A stretch of 64,000 nt of DNA from Trichococcus patagoniensis (GTDB lineage: Bacteria > Bacillota > Bacilli > Lactobacillales > Aerococcaceae). Below are positions 53,559 to 62,516 of the stretch, piece after piece. Position numbers and translations under genes: made by a program. Position 1 is the stretch's first letter, and the number at the start of each line of letters is the position of its first letter. The stretch is taken from assembly GCF_003051085.1 (NCBI RefSeq), contig NZ_QAOM01000010.1, forward strand, positions 62,001 to 126,000. The letters run 5' to 3'. The notes beneath the pieces were generated by a model. That model was not told where the DNA came from. It saw nothing but the letters and a program-made list of their open reading frames with translations, and did not search any database.

Positions 53559-53822
53559 TTATTTCTCCAATGCCTCGATGCGCGCTTCCAGATCAGAAAC
53601 GGTACCCCTAAGCTCAGCGATTTCCGCTTGCAGACTCTCGATGTCGGCAGGCCGCACTTCGCCGCTTGTCGTACCGCTCATCTGCTGAAAAAGGAAGGTG
53701 AGGCCAAAAATCAACATGACTGCCCCGAAAATATACAGCCAACTCTTGCTGGACGGCTTTTCCGGTTCCACCGCATGCGAAACCTCCTCGAGCTGCTCCA
53801 TCGTTTTCTTTCGATCGATCAC
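53559..53822 (-). CDS. Small membrane protein with C-terminal coiled coil
   Basis: 87 residues. A charged N-terminus (EQLEEVSHAVEPEK) precedes one membrane segment (SWLYIFGAVMLIFGLTFLF) and a heptad-rich C-terminus (ADIESLQAEIAELRGTVSDLEARIEALEK in overlapping heptads of L/I). A longer frame starts at ATG 53870, but that ATG lies inside the gene's own -10 box (TATAATG, 53869-53874), so it cannot be translated from that promoter. GTG 53822, with AGGGTG six bases upstream, is the better start. The function is unknown; a scaffold or regulator of a membrane complex is possible. Confidence 0.7.
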   Translation of the reverse strand: MIDRKKTMEQLEEVSHAVEPEKPSSKSWLYIFGAVMLIFGLTFLFQQMSGTTSGEVRPADIESLQAEIAELRGTVSDLEARIEALEK

Positions 53823-53940
53823 GGTAAACACCCTACTTTCGTGAAGACTTGTCTGACTATCTACCCACATTATAGCCCACCCCCATTTGAAACGAAAGCA
53901 ATGTGCCGGACCACTAGGAAAACTTAAGAAAGCGTTTTTA

Positions 53941-54722
53941 GAAGTGGGTGCCGTTTCCTCCGGTGAAAGGGTCCCTCACCGGAGTTGGGGTTGCCGGTAA
54001 TCGATTTCCTCCGATGAGCGAATGCTGGCCGGAGCTGAGCGCTGATTCGCAGTCTGTCCTCCGACGAACAAGCGCTCATCGGAGAAGGGAACATCAGGTG
54101 CGCACCAACTCCGGGGAAGCGGGTCCCCGCCGGAGAACAGGATGTGGCGCCGTTTCCTCCGGTGAACGTACCTCTCACCGGAGTTGCGTTTTCCGGTATC
54201 AGTTTTCCTCCGATCAGCGAATGCTGGCCGGAGCTGAGCGCGGAATCGCAGTCTGTCCTCCGACGAACGAGCGCTCATCGGAGAAGGGAACATTATCCAC
54301 GCACCCGCTCCGGCGAAGCGGGTCCCAGCCGGAGATCGGGTGGCGGCGCCGTTTCCTCCGGTGAACGGGCCACTCACCGGAGTTGCGGTTGCCGGTATTC
54401 GTTTTCCTCCGATGAGCGAATGCTGGCCGGAGCTGAGCACGCGGACGCAGTCTATCCTCCGACGAACCAGCCCTCATCGGAGAAGAGAGTCTCATCCGCG
54501 CACCAACTCCAGCGAAGCCGGTCCCCGCCGGAGAACCGGAGGTGGCGGCATTTCCTCCGGTGAACGGACCACTCACCGGAGTTGCAGTTGCCGGTATTCG
54601 TTTTCCTCCGATGAGCGAATGTTGGCCGGAGCTGGGTTCGGATTCGCAGTCTGTCCTCCGACGAACGAGCGCTCATCGGAGGAGGGAACATCATCCGCGC
54701 ACCATCTCCAGCGAAGGGCGGC
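53941..54722. repeat. Repeat family B array 1, 199-bp super-repeat
   Basis: Nearly four units of 199 bases (AATGYTGGCCGGAG begins at 54021, 54220, 54419 and 54618). Each unit has four hairpins, with stems CTCCGGTGA/TCACCGGAG, CTCCGATGA/GGCCGGAG, CTCCGACGA/TCATCGGAG and CTCCGGCGA/CGCCGGAG, stepping about 51, 50, 50 and 48 bases. It directly follows the 3' end of the aminopeptidase gene. Long open frames here are repeat artefacts. Confidence 0.95.
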
Positions 54723-54750
54723 CAGCAGCCGCCCCTACAAACACAAAAAA

Positions 54751-54785
54751 GCCTCCCGTCCCCGGGAGGCCACACAAACATATAC
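54751..54785 (-). terminator. Terminator of aminopeptidase gene
   Basis: GCCTCCCGTCCCCGGGAGGC hairpin, with an AAAAAA run on its plus-strand left side giving a T-tail on the minus strand. Confidence 0.75.
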
Positions 54786-54790
54786 TAAAT

Positions 54791-56035
54791 TTAAAACGCC
54801 CAATCCCCATTGCGGAAGATCGGCAGCACCGATCCGTCCTTGCGGATCCCGTCGACATTCATATCCGCGGACCCGATCATGAAGTCCACGTGCGTTGTCG
54901 AGCGGTTCAAGCCGGCAGCAGCCAGCTCTTCCTGGGTCATTTCCGTGCCGCCCACCACACTCGATGCGTAAGCCGAGCCCAGCGCCAGATGGTTAGAGGC
55001 ATTCTCGTCGAACAGTGTGTTGAAGAAGACGATGCCGGATTGCGAAATTGGCGATGGATCCGGAACCAGGGCGACTTCGCCCAGGCTGCGTCCGCCGTCG
55101 TTTTCCTCGACCAGACGTTTGATCGTGTCTTCACCTTTTTCGGCGGTCACTTCGGTCACTTGGCCGTCAGCGAAGCGGAAGGTCATGCCGTCGATGATGT
55201 TGCCGGCGTAGCTCAGCGGTTTCGTCGATTTCACGATGCCGTCGATGCGGCGGAAATCAGGCGCGCTGAAGACTTCCTCGGTCGGCATGTTGGCGATGAA
55301 CTTCTCGTTCTGCGCGTTCACGCTCCCGGCGCTTTCCCAGACGTGGTTGGCCGGCATGCCGATCGTCAAATCGGTTCCGTTCGCGGCTGTATAATGCAGC
55401 GCGTCGAATTGCTCGGCGTTCAGCACATCGGCTTTCGACAGCAGGCGCGCTTCATGCGCATCCCAGGCCGCAACCGGATCGGCTTCGTAGACGCGGCAGG
55501 TTTTGAAGATTTCGTTCCATAAAGCGTCGACTTGTTCTTCTTCCGTCGCCAGCTCAGGGAAGACTTTCGCCGCCCATTTCGCGCCGGCCGCAGCAGCCAC
55601 GGTCCAGCTGACTTTGTTGGCTTGGGTCGCGATGCGTTGCGCTTCTAAAGCCACGCCGTTCGCTTTTTGCACAGCGGCCAGCTTCTTGCCGTCGACGCCG
55701 TTCAGCGCATCCGGATCGGCCGAGCGTACCGAAAGGCGGCTGGCTTTCTTTTCGATCATGTCGAGGCTTTCATCAACCTTGTACTGCGGAATGTTCGTCA
55801 TGCGTTCCTCGGACGTGTGCAGATACGTCTCGCGGGTGACGAAATCGTCGGTCCATTTGACGATGACTTCCTCGGCCCCCAAAGCGTAAGCCTCTTTCGT
55901 CAGCAACCGCGCGAACGGTGCCTGCTCGACGTCGATGTTGAGGACGATCGTGTGGCCTTTTTGAACGTTGATTCCTTTTGAAATCAACAATTTGGCGTAT
56001 TTTTGTAGATTTTCCTCGAAATTCGGTAATACCAT
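54791..56035 (-). CDS. pepS: M29 family aminopeptidase (PepS/AmpS type)
   Basis: Metallo-aminopeptidase of 414 residues that trims N-terminal residues from peptides in the cytoplasm. Opening FEENLQKYAKLLISKGINVQKGHTIVLNI is typical. Metal-site segments of the family are visible: TEEVFSAPD, LGEVALVPDPSPI, NTLFDENASNHLALGSAY and STTHVDFMIGS. The frame opens at 56056, but TAGGAG precedes the ATG at 56035 (MVLPNFEENL). A monocistronic gene, bracketed by two family B arrays in opposite orientations. Confidence 0.9.
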   Translation of the reverse strand: MVLPNFEENLQKYAKLLISKGINVQKGHTIVLNIDVEQAPFARLLTKEAYALGAEEVIVKWTDDFVTRETYLHTSEERMTNIPQYKVDESLDMIEKKASRLSVRSADPDALNGVDGKKLAAVQKANGVALEAQRIATQANKVSWTVAAAAGAKWAAKVFPELATEEEQVDALWNEIFKTCRVYEADPVAAWDAHEARLLSKADVLNAEQFDALHYTAANGTDLTIGMPANHVWESAGSVNAQNEKFIANMPTEEVFSAPDFRRIDGIVKSTKPLSYAGNIIDGMTFRFADGQVTEVTAEKGEDTIKRLVEENDGGRSLGEVALVPDPSPISQSGIVFFNTLFDENASNHLALGSAYASSVVGGTEMTQEELAAAGLNRSTTHVDFMIGSADMNVDGIRKDGSVLPIFRNGDWAF

Positions 56036-56147
56036 TGTGTATTCACTCCTAAGCATATAAACGTAATGGAACTATCATAGCACAACTTACATTCAGAAAA
56101 TAGGTAAGTTTCTCTTATATTTGTGCGAAATTGACCCCAGAACGCAA

Positions 56148-56176
56148 AAAAACTCAGCCGAAGCTGAGCTTTGTCT
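56148..56176 (-). terminator. Minus-strand terminator upstream of aminopeptidase
   Basis: On the minus strand AGCTCAGC-TTCG-GCTGAG is followed by seven T's. It would stop a transcript coming from the repeat array on its right, where no gene is seen. Confidence 0.65.
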
Positions 56177-56339
56177 ATTTAACCTTGGGGGGATTAAACA
56201 GAAGCTGGAACCACAAGGGCTCCTGTAATTGATATAAAATCGATTACAAGGACTATATTCTCATAGGTACGCCGAAAATGCAATATTTTTTTATTAAATG
56301 AACACATTTGTTAACGAAATTAGACCCCGCCGGCGACCG

Positions 56340-57350
56340 GGGAGAAGGAGGTTGCGGGGTTCCCCAACTCCGGCGAGAGCCGGCTTCGCCGGAGCTGGTG
56401 CCCCCGCGAGACTCCCAGCTCCGATGAGACCTGCTTAACCGGAGAAGCTGCCTCGTCCACTGCGTCAGCTCCGGCCAGAATTCGCTCACCGGAGGAAATA
56501 GATTACCGGAAACCGCAACTCCGGTGAGAGGCCCGTTCACCGGAGGAAATGGCGCCGCCTCCTGTACTCCGGCTAGGACCCCCTTCGCCGGAGCTGGCGA
56601 GCGCACGACATGCTCACCTCCGACGAGCGCTTGTTCGTCGGAGAACAGCCTCCGTTCCCGCATCCAGCTCCGGCCAGCATTCGCTCACAGGAGGAAGGAC
56701 GATTACCGGGAAGCGCAACTCCGGTGAGAGGCCCGTTCACCGGAGAAGGGCGCGCCACGACCTGTTCTCCGGCGGGGATCCGCTTCGCCGGAGCAGGCGA
56801 GCGCACGACATCCTCACCTCCGACGAGCGCCGTTTTGTCGGAGGACAGCCTCCGTCCTCGCACCCAGCTCCGGCCAGCATACTCTCCCCGGAGGAAAACA
56901 ATTACCGGGAACCGCAACTCCGGTGAGAGCCCCGTTCACCGGAGGAAACGGCGCCACCTCCTGTTCTCCGGCGGGGACCGGCTTCGCCGGAGCAGGCGAG
57001 CGCATGACGTCCTCACCTCCGACGAGCGCCGTTTTGTCGGAGAACAGCCTCCGCTCCCGCATCCAGCTCCGGCCAGCATTCGCTCATCGGAGGAAGACAA
57101 TTACCGGGAAGCGCAACTCCGGTGAGAGCCCCGTTCACCGGAGAACAACGCGCCACCTCCTGATCTCCGGCGAGAACCCGCTTCGCCGGAGCTAGCGAGC
57201 GCACGACGTTCCCACCTCCGACGAGCGCCGGTTCGCCGGAGAACAACCGCCGCTCCCGCACCCAGCTCCGGCCAGCCGCCGGTAACAGGAGGAAATCAAA
57301 TCACCGGAAACCCCAACTCCGTCGAGAAGCCCGTTCACCGGAGAATAGCA
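56340..57350. repeat. Repeat family B array 2, 199-bp super-repeat, inverted
   Basis: About five units. GCGCACGAC begins at 56601, 56801, about 57000 and 57199 (steps 200, 199, 199). The unit is the reverse complement of that in array 1. Hairpins begin at 56368, 56419, 56469, 56519, 56567 and so on (51, 50, 50, 48). Confidence 0.95.
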
Positions 57351-57530
57351 CGCCACCACCTTAAACGAACTAGCCGGCGTGAGCCTTTCCCACAATCCTT
57401 CTAGCAACTTTGTCCAAAACGGGGAAAGATTGCACAAAAAACCTCTGATACAATACAGATAGCACAAGTACAATACAGATAGCACAAACAGAAGATACGC
57501 ACACACGACACCAATCAAGGAGGGAGAAAA

Positions 57531-58880
57531 ATGGACACACTTCAATCGGCCATCAGTTTCGTTCTGAACGATCTGGGCGCGGCAGTCTTCGTACCGCTCT
57601 TGATGCTGCTCATCGGATTGAGCATGAAAATGAAGTTTGCGGAAGCATTCCATTCCGCATTGACATTAGGGATCGCCTTCACCGGGATGTCGATCCTCAT
57701 CAATTACATGATGGCCTCGATGGGGGATGCCGCCCAGAAACTCGCCGATAACACGGGAATCAGTTTGACCGCGATAGACGGCGGCTGGCCGGGAATGGCT
57801 TCCATATCCTGGGCCTGGCCTTACGCATTTTTGATGTTCCCGTTGACAATCGGGATCAACATCCTGATGCTCCTGTTCAACAAAACCAAGACCCTGAACG
57901 TCGACATGTGGAACGTCTGGAACAAAATCTTCACAGCAGTCATGGTTTCCTACATCACCGGCAACGTCCGCTGGGGATTTTTGGCCGCCTCGATCCAGAT
58001 CATTCTGGAACTGAAAGCCGGCGACATGTGGGGACCCGAAGTCGAAAAATTGACGGGAATTTCAGGCGTGACAGTCCCACATTTCGTGACGCTGATTGCC
58101 ACCATCCTCTTTCCGATCGACGAACTGCTGAAAAAAATCCCATTCTTCAATAAACCACTCGATGCGAATATACTGAAGATCAAAATCGGCATTTTGGGTG
58201 AAAACTCAGTCATGGGTGCCATCATCGGCTTCCTTTTGGGCTTGGCTGCCGGATACGGTTTCGCGGGCGCTCTGCAACTAGCGATCCAGGCAGCGACCGC
58301 ACTGACGCTGTTCCCGATGGTTTCGAAGCTGTTCTCACAAGCCTTGACCCCGATTTCGGAAGCCATTTCGGACTTCATGAAAAAGAAATTCTCCGGAAGA
58401 GAAGTCTACATCGGCTTGGATTGGCCCGTTTTGGCCGGACGCAACGAACTCTGGGTAGCCGTCATCATCACGATCCCGGCATTCCTCATCACGGCGATCG
58501 TGCTGCCCGGCAACAACGTCCTGCCATTTGCGGGCATCATCAATCTGTCCTTTGTGATCGGCGCCTTGCTGTTGACCGATGCGAACCTTAGCAGAATGAT
58601 ATTCCACGGCATTTTTTCCGGTCCTTTGTTCCTTTACGCAGCCACTTTCTTCGCACCGTACATCACCCGACTGGCCAACGAAACCGGCGCGGCGACCGTC
58701 GCGGAAGGAAAACTGCTGTCCTGGAGCACCATCGCCGGCCCGGATATCCGCTACCTTTTCTGCAGCGCCTTTTCAGGCAGCCTCATCAACATGATTTTGC
58801 TGATCGTCTGGCTGGGCATATTTTACACGCTGTACCAAAGCAAGAAGAAATACAACGCAACAATCGGAAATGACGAATAG
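57531..58880 (+). CDS. Orphan PTS EIIC, galactitol (GatC) type
   Basis: 449-residue membrane transporter of the galactitol-family EIIC. Family stretches include FVPLLMLLIGLSMKMKFAEAFHSALTLG-type opening, PLTIGINILMLLFNKTKTLNVDMWNVW and FLAASIQIILELKAGDMWGPEVEKLTGI. No EIIA or EIIB gene is present within the window, although this family normally has three separate genes. It must use partners elsewhere or work as a non-PTS permease. The ribosome site AAGGAGGGAG precedes the ATG. Family B arrays lie within 200 bases on both sides. Confidence 0.88.
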   Translation: MDTLQSAISFVLNDLGAAVFVPLLMLLIGLSMKMKFAEAFHSALTLGIAFTGMSILINYMMASMGDAAQKLADNTGISLTAIDGGWPGMASISWAWPYAFLMFPLTIGINILMLLFNKTKTLNVDMWNVWNKIFTAVMVSYITGNVRWGFLAASIQIILELKAGDMWGPEVEKLTGISGVTVPHFVTLIATILFPIDELLKKIPFFNKPLDANILKIKIGILGENSVMGAIIGFLLGLAAGYGFAGALQLAIQAATALTLFPMVSKLFSQALTPISEAISDFMKKKFSGREVYIGLDWPVLAGRNELWVAVIITIPAFLITAIVLPGNNVLPFAGIINLSFVIGALLLTDANLSRMIFHGIFSGPLFLYAATFFAPYITRLANETGAATVAEGKLLSWSTIAGPDIRYLFCSAFSGSLINMILLIVWLGIFYTLYQSKKKYNATIGNDE

Positions 58881-58934
58881 GGCGCTCGCGAAAACGTGTC
58901 CGCCCGAGCATCCGACAACCAGCGCCACGCCAGC

Positions 58935-59942
58935 GCTCCGGTTGCCGGATTTTTTCGCTTTCTCCGATAAGGAGTGCCTTCGCCGGAGCAGGCGTTTGTA
59001 ATGGGTCGTCACCTCCGACAAGGCCCCGCTCCCCGGAGAAGAGCGCGCTAACCAGCCCTGAGCTCCGGCCAACATTCCTTCATTGGAGGAAAACGATTAC
59101 CGGGAACCGCAACTCCGGTGAGAGACCCGTTCACCGGAGAACAGCGCGCCACGACCTGATCTCCGACGAGAACCCGCTTCGCCGGAGCTGGCGCGCGCAC
59201 GATATTCTCATCTCCGACGAGCGCCGGTTCGTCGAAGGACAGCCTCCGATCTCGCACTCAGCTCCGGCCAGCATTCCTTCATCGGAGAAAAACGGATACC
59301 GGGAACCGCAACTCCGGTGAGAGGCCCGTTCACCGGAGAACCCCGCGCCACCACCTGATCTCCGGCGGGGACCCGCTTCGCCGGAGCAGACGAGCGCACG
59401 ACGTTCCCACCTCCGCCGAGCGCTCGTTCGTCGGAGAACAGCCGCCGCTCTCGCGCCCAGCTCCGGCCAGCATGCGCTAGTCGGAGGAAAACAATTACCG
59501 GTAACCGCAACTCCGGTGAGAGGCCCGTTCACCGGAGAACAGCGCGCCTCGACCTGATCTCCGGCGGGGACCCGCTTCGCCGGAGCAGGCGAGCGCACGA
59601 CATTACCACCTCCGCCGAGCGCTCGTTCGTCGGAGAACAGCCTGCGATCCCGCGCCCAGCTCCGGCCAGCATTCGCTCATCGGAGGAAAACAATTACCGG
59701 GAACCGCAACTCCGGTGAGAGCCCCGTTCACCGGAGAACAGCGCGCCTCGACCTGATCTCCGGCGGGGACCCGCTTCGCCGGAGCAGACGAGCGCACGAC
59801 ATTACCACCTCCGCCGAGCGCTCGTTCGTCGGAGGACAGCCGCCGATCCCGCGCCCAGCTCCGGCCAACAACCGCTAACTGGAGGAAAACAATTACCGGT
59901 AACCGCAACTCCGGTGAGAGCCCCGTTCACCGGAGAAAACCG
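58935..59942. repeat. Repeat family B array 3, 199-bp super-repeat
   Basis: About five units in the same orientation as array 2. The GCGCACGA mark recurs at 59195, 59394, 59593 and 59792, exactly 199 apart. It runs from just after the EIIC gene to the promoter of the AbiEi-like gene. Confidence 0.95.
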
Positions 59943-59961
59943 AAACCACCCCAAAATACCG

Positions 59962-60008
59962 AACCCAACAATTGGGTCAAAATGTTGTTTTGACCCAATT
60001 GTTGGGTT
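59962..60008. promoter_or_regulatory. 47-bp perfect palindrome over the AbiEi-like promoter
   Basis: Two 21-base arms, ending ATTGGGTCAAAA and starting TTTTGACCCAAT, are perfectly complementary around TGTTG. A -35 (TTGTTT, 59985-59990) lies at the centre and the -10 TATAAT (60008-60013) starts at its edge. Confidence 0.85.
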
Positions 60009-60026
60009 ATAATGAAATCAAACAAA

Positions 60027-60051
60027 TGGGTCAATTGTGAGTTTTGACCCA
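60027..60051. promoter_or_regulatory. Second operator of AbiEi-like gene
   Basis: TGGGTCAA ... TTGACCCA, the core of the large palindrome repeated between the -10 and the start codon. Confidence 0.75.
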
Positions 60052-60077
60052 AATATTAGATGGGAGGAAGAGCCGCT

Positions 60078-60812
60078 ATGTCTTCTGCACTGAAACTATC
60101 TGAATTGGTAAGCTTCCTTAAACAGAATCAACTAGTATCCACTCAACAACTTCTGGAATTTTATCGGACTTTTGAACCGGATATTAAAGCTACTACCTTG
60201 CGTTGGCGTATTTATCATTTGAAGCAAGCAAACGTCATTTACACTCCGAAAAGAGGAATGTATGCTTTGCAAGGGAAAAAAGCGTTCCAGCCGGAGCAGA
60301 CTGAAAAGATGCAGAATCTTGCTCAAACGATCCAAGCAAAGTATCCTTATGTCAATTTTTCCATATACCCTACGGAATGGCTGGCGGATCTCACGGAGCA
60401 TGTGTACCAGTCGCGAAATATCATTCTGGAAGTGGACGCAGACGCGTTGAATTCCGTTTTTCATTTTGTGAAAGAACAGTACCCGAATGTCTATATTAGT
60501 CCGGATAAAGGGATTTACGACCTCTACATATCGCCTCGTGAGGAAAATATCATCGTCAATCGCCTGTATGTAGATGCTCCTCTGAATCGAGTAGAAGGCA
60601 ATTACCACCTGCCTAAGTTGGAAAAACTGTTGGTCGATCTCATCATCAATGACCCCCTCATATTGCCGGTGAGTGAATCCGATGTGAAAACCGTCATCAC
60701 AAATGCCCGTGAGAAATACAATGTCAACCACTCAACCTTGCTGCGGTATGCCAGGAAAAGACGCATTGAACAGAAACTGATTCCCTTTGGATTAATGGAA
60801 AGAGAAATATAA
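60078..60812 (+). CDS. AbiEi-like winged-helix regulator, antitoxin type, without adjacent toxin
   Basis: 244-residue protein. The N-terminus is a winged-helix domain (KLSELVSFLKQNQLVSTQQLLEFYRT, then LRWRIYHLKQANVIYTPKRGMYAL), followed by a mixed alpha/beta domain and a conserved-looking YNVNHSTLLRYARKRRIEQKL end. The overall plan resembles AbiEi-type antitoxin/repressors of type IV toxin-antitoxin pairs. The start at 60078 follows GGGAGGAAG; the frame's earlier Met at 60060 lies in the operator area. Two GGGTCAA operators upstream imply autoregulation. The usual AbiEii nucleotidyltransferase gene is missing: the next gene is a frameshifted ATPase-like one. Confidence 0.72.
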   Translation: MSSALKLSELVSFLKQNQLVSTQQLLEFYRTFEPDIKATTLRWRIYHLKQANVIYTPKRGMYALQGKKAFQPEQTEKMQNLAQTIQAKYPYVNFSIYPTEWLADLTEHVYQSRNIILEVDADALNSVFHFVKEQYPNVYISPDKGIYDLYISPREENIIVNRLYVDAPLNRVEGNYHLPKLEKLLVDLIINDPLILPVSESDVKTVITNAREKYNVNHSTLLRYARKRRIEQKLIPFGLMEREI

Positions 60813-60942
60813 GATTCCTGATTATTTGATTAGTGAAGCAGGTCTATCAAGAATAGGTACAAACAGAACAAAAATATATTTTACAGGCCTGTTCTTGTGA
60901 TAAAATGATTTAAAATATTTGAAAATGAGGAGATCCTTATCT

Positions 60943-62390
60943 GTGGACAATGAACTGGAAAGATTTATAAAGCATAAAGAAAATCAGTATTTCGATCGCA
61001 AAAGCGCACGAATAAAACCCAGAGATATCATAAAACATATCGTTGCGTTTGCGAATGCAGATGGTGGTAACTTGGTTATCGGAATAGAAGATAACGGTGA
61101 AATAACAGGTTTTGACTTTCAAGGAGCCAGTAGCCCAGATGAATTTATTTTAGCAATCAATACGATGACTAAACCCAATCCAGTGTATGAATATAAAGAA
61201 ATTGATGTTATTAACGAATCTGGGATACAAGATAAATTGTTGATCATAGAGTAGAGGTGGAACCGAGTGTGAATTTTGTTATATTCGCTTCAAACGATGA
61301 AGTCTTTCTACGTATCGGAGACAAAAGTGTCAGATTAACGCATAATCAGATTACTAATTTAGAATTTGATAAAGGTCAAAGAATGTTTGAGGATTTAGAA
61401 ATCATTGACAGTTGCCTTTCAGATATTGACGAAGGAATAATGGCTGCATATAAATCATTAAAACAAGCTGAAGCAATTCCTACCGAAACTATATTAAATG
61501 GGCGAGGATTAATGAAAAATGGGCACCTTACAAATGCGGGAATGCTGCTTTTTGGGAAGAACACATTCTTGCATTTACCAAATTCGAGAATCCGGTTTTT
61601 AAGGTATGATGGTAAAAAGAGTGAGACTGGCAAGCGTTTAAATATCATCAAGGAATTTGACTATGAGGGACCGATTCCAACATTGATTGAGAAAATAACG
61701 AAAGATGTCAAGTCACAACTACGTGAATTTCAATACTTAAAAGAGGACGGGAAATTTGCTGTGATTCCCGAATATCCTGAATTTGCTTGGTTTGAAGGTA
61801 TCGTAAATGCGTTGACGCACAGAGACTACTCTTTCAAAGGTGATTATGTCAGGATAAGCATGTATGATGATAGATTAGAAATTTTTAGTCCAGGGGCTTT
61901 GCCTAACGTGGTTACTATAGAAAGTATGAGACATACAAGATATGCTCGTAATCCAAGAATTGCACGTACTTTATCTGAGTTTGGCTGGGTCAAAGAATTG
62001 AATGAAGGTGTAAACAGAATTTATGATGAAATGCAACTGTCGTTTCTGAATGACCCTAAATATAGTGAACCTAACAAAAATTCTGTGTTGCTTGTTTTGG
62101 AAAACAGCGTTACTTCTCGTCATCTAAGGGATACAGATAGGTTAGATGAGTATATGGGAAATCTTAATTTTGATATCTTGGACCGAGCTGAGACGACAGT
62201 TGTTGCTTATTTGTACAATAATGAAACAATCACTGTCAAAGAAACAGCTGAGCTGCTAGGAAAAAGTACAGGGTACAGCAGAATCTTATTAAGAAAACTT
62301 TTAGAGAAAAAGCTGGTTGTATGGCATGGAACAACCCCTAAAGACCCTACACAGTACTATTCCTTAGAAAACATCGTACCTAAATCATAA
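60943..62390 (+). pseudogene. AlbA_2 (Schlafen-like) / ATPase-type protein, split by a frameshift
   Basis: Two adjacent frames together make one protein of about 480 residues. The first (GTG 60943 to stop 61254) carries the AlbA_2 domain: KENQYFDRKSARIKPRDIIKHIVAFANADGGNLVIGIEDNG. The second (from 61257) continues with EPSVNFVIFASNDEVFLRIGD, the HATPase-like C-terminal domain (FEGIVNALTHRDYSFKGDYVRI) and a winged helix at the end. A -1 shift near 61250 (…ATAGAGTAGAGGTGG…) would read LLIIE on into VEVEPSVN. No slippery heptamer is seen, so mutation is likelier than programmed shifting. AT-rich compared with the rest of the window. Confidence 0.8.
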
Positions 62391-62395
62391 TAATG

Positions 62396-62468
62396 AAATG
62401 TAGAGTAATGTAGAGTAATGTAGAGTAATGTAGAGTAATGTAGAGTAATGTAGAGTAATGTAGAGTAT
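62396..62468. repeat. 10-bp tandem repeat, about seven copies
   Basis: TAGAGTAATG repeats six times without error from 62401 to 62460, with partial copies on each side. Its period equals one helical turn. Confidence 0.95.
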
Positions 62469-62516
62469 GATAGATATTTTCCCAACGCCATATGCTAAAA
62501 TCAGTAGCAACTCTAA

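Noticed and set aside
53948-54882. Overlapping 100-180-codon open frames in both strands of the repeat arrays (also 56253-57261 and 59131-59908)
   Set aside because: They are generated by GC-rich tandem repeats; the 199-bp period is not a multiple of three, frames shift from unit to unit, and no consistent ribosome site is present.
61243-61260. Programmed -1 ribosomal frameshift
   Set aside because: There is no slippery heptamer and no clear stimulatory structure just downstream; simple mutation or sequencing error is more likely.
62396-62468. Iterons of a plasmid or chromosomal replication origin
   Set aside because: No rep or dnaA gene, no DnaA boxes and no AT-rich unwinding element beside a matching initiator; a simple tandem repeat is enough.
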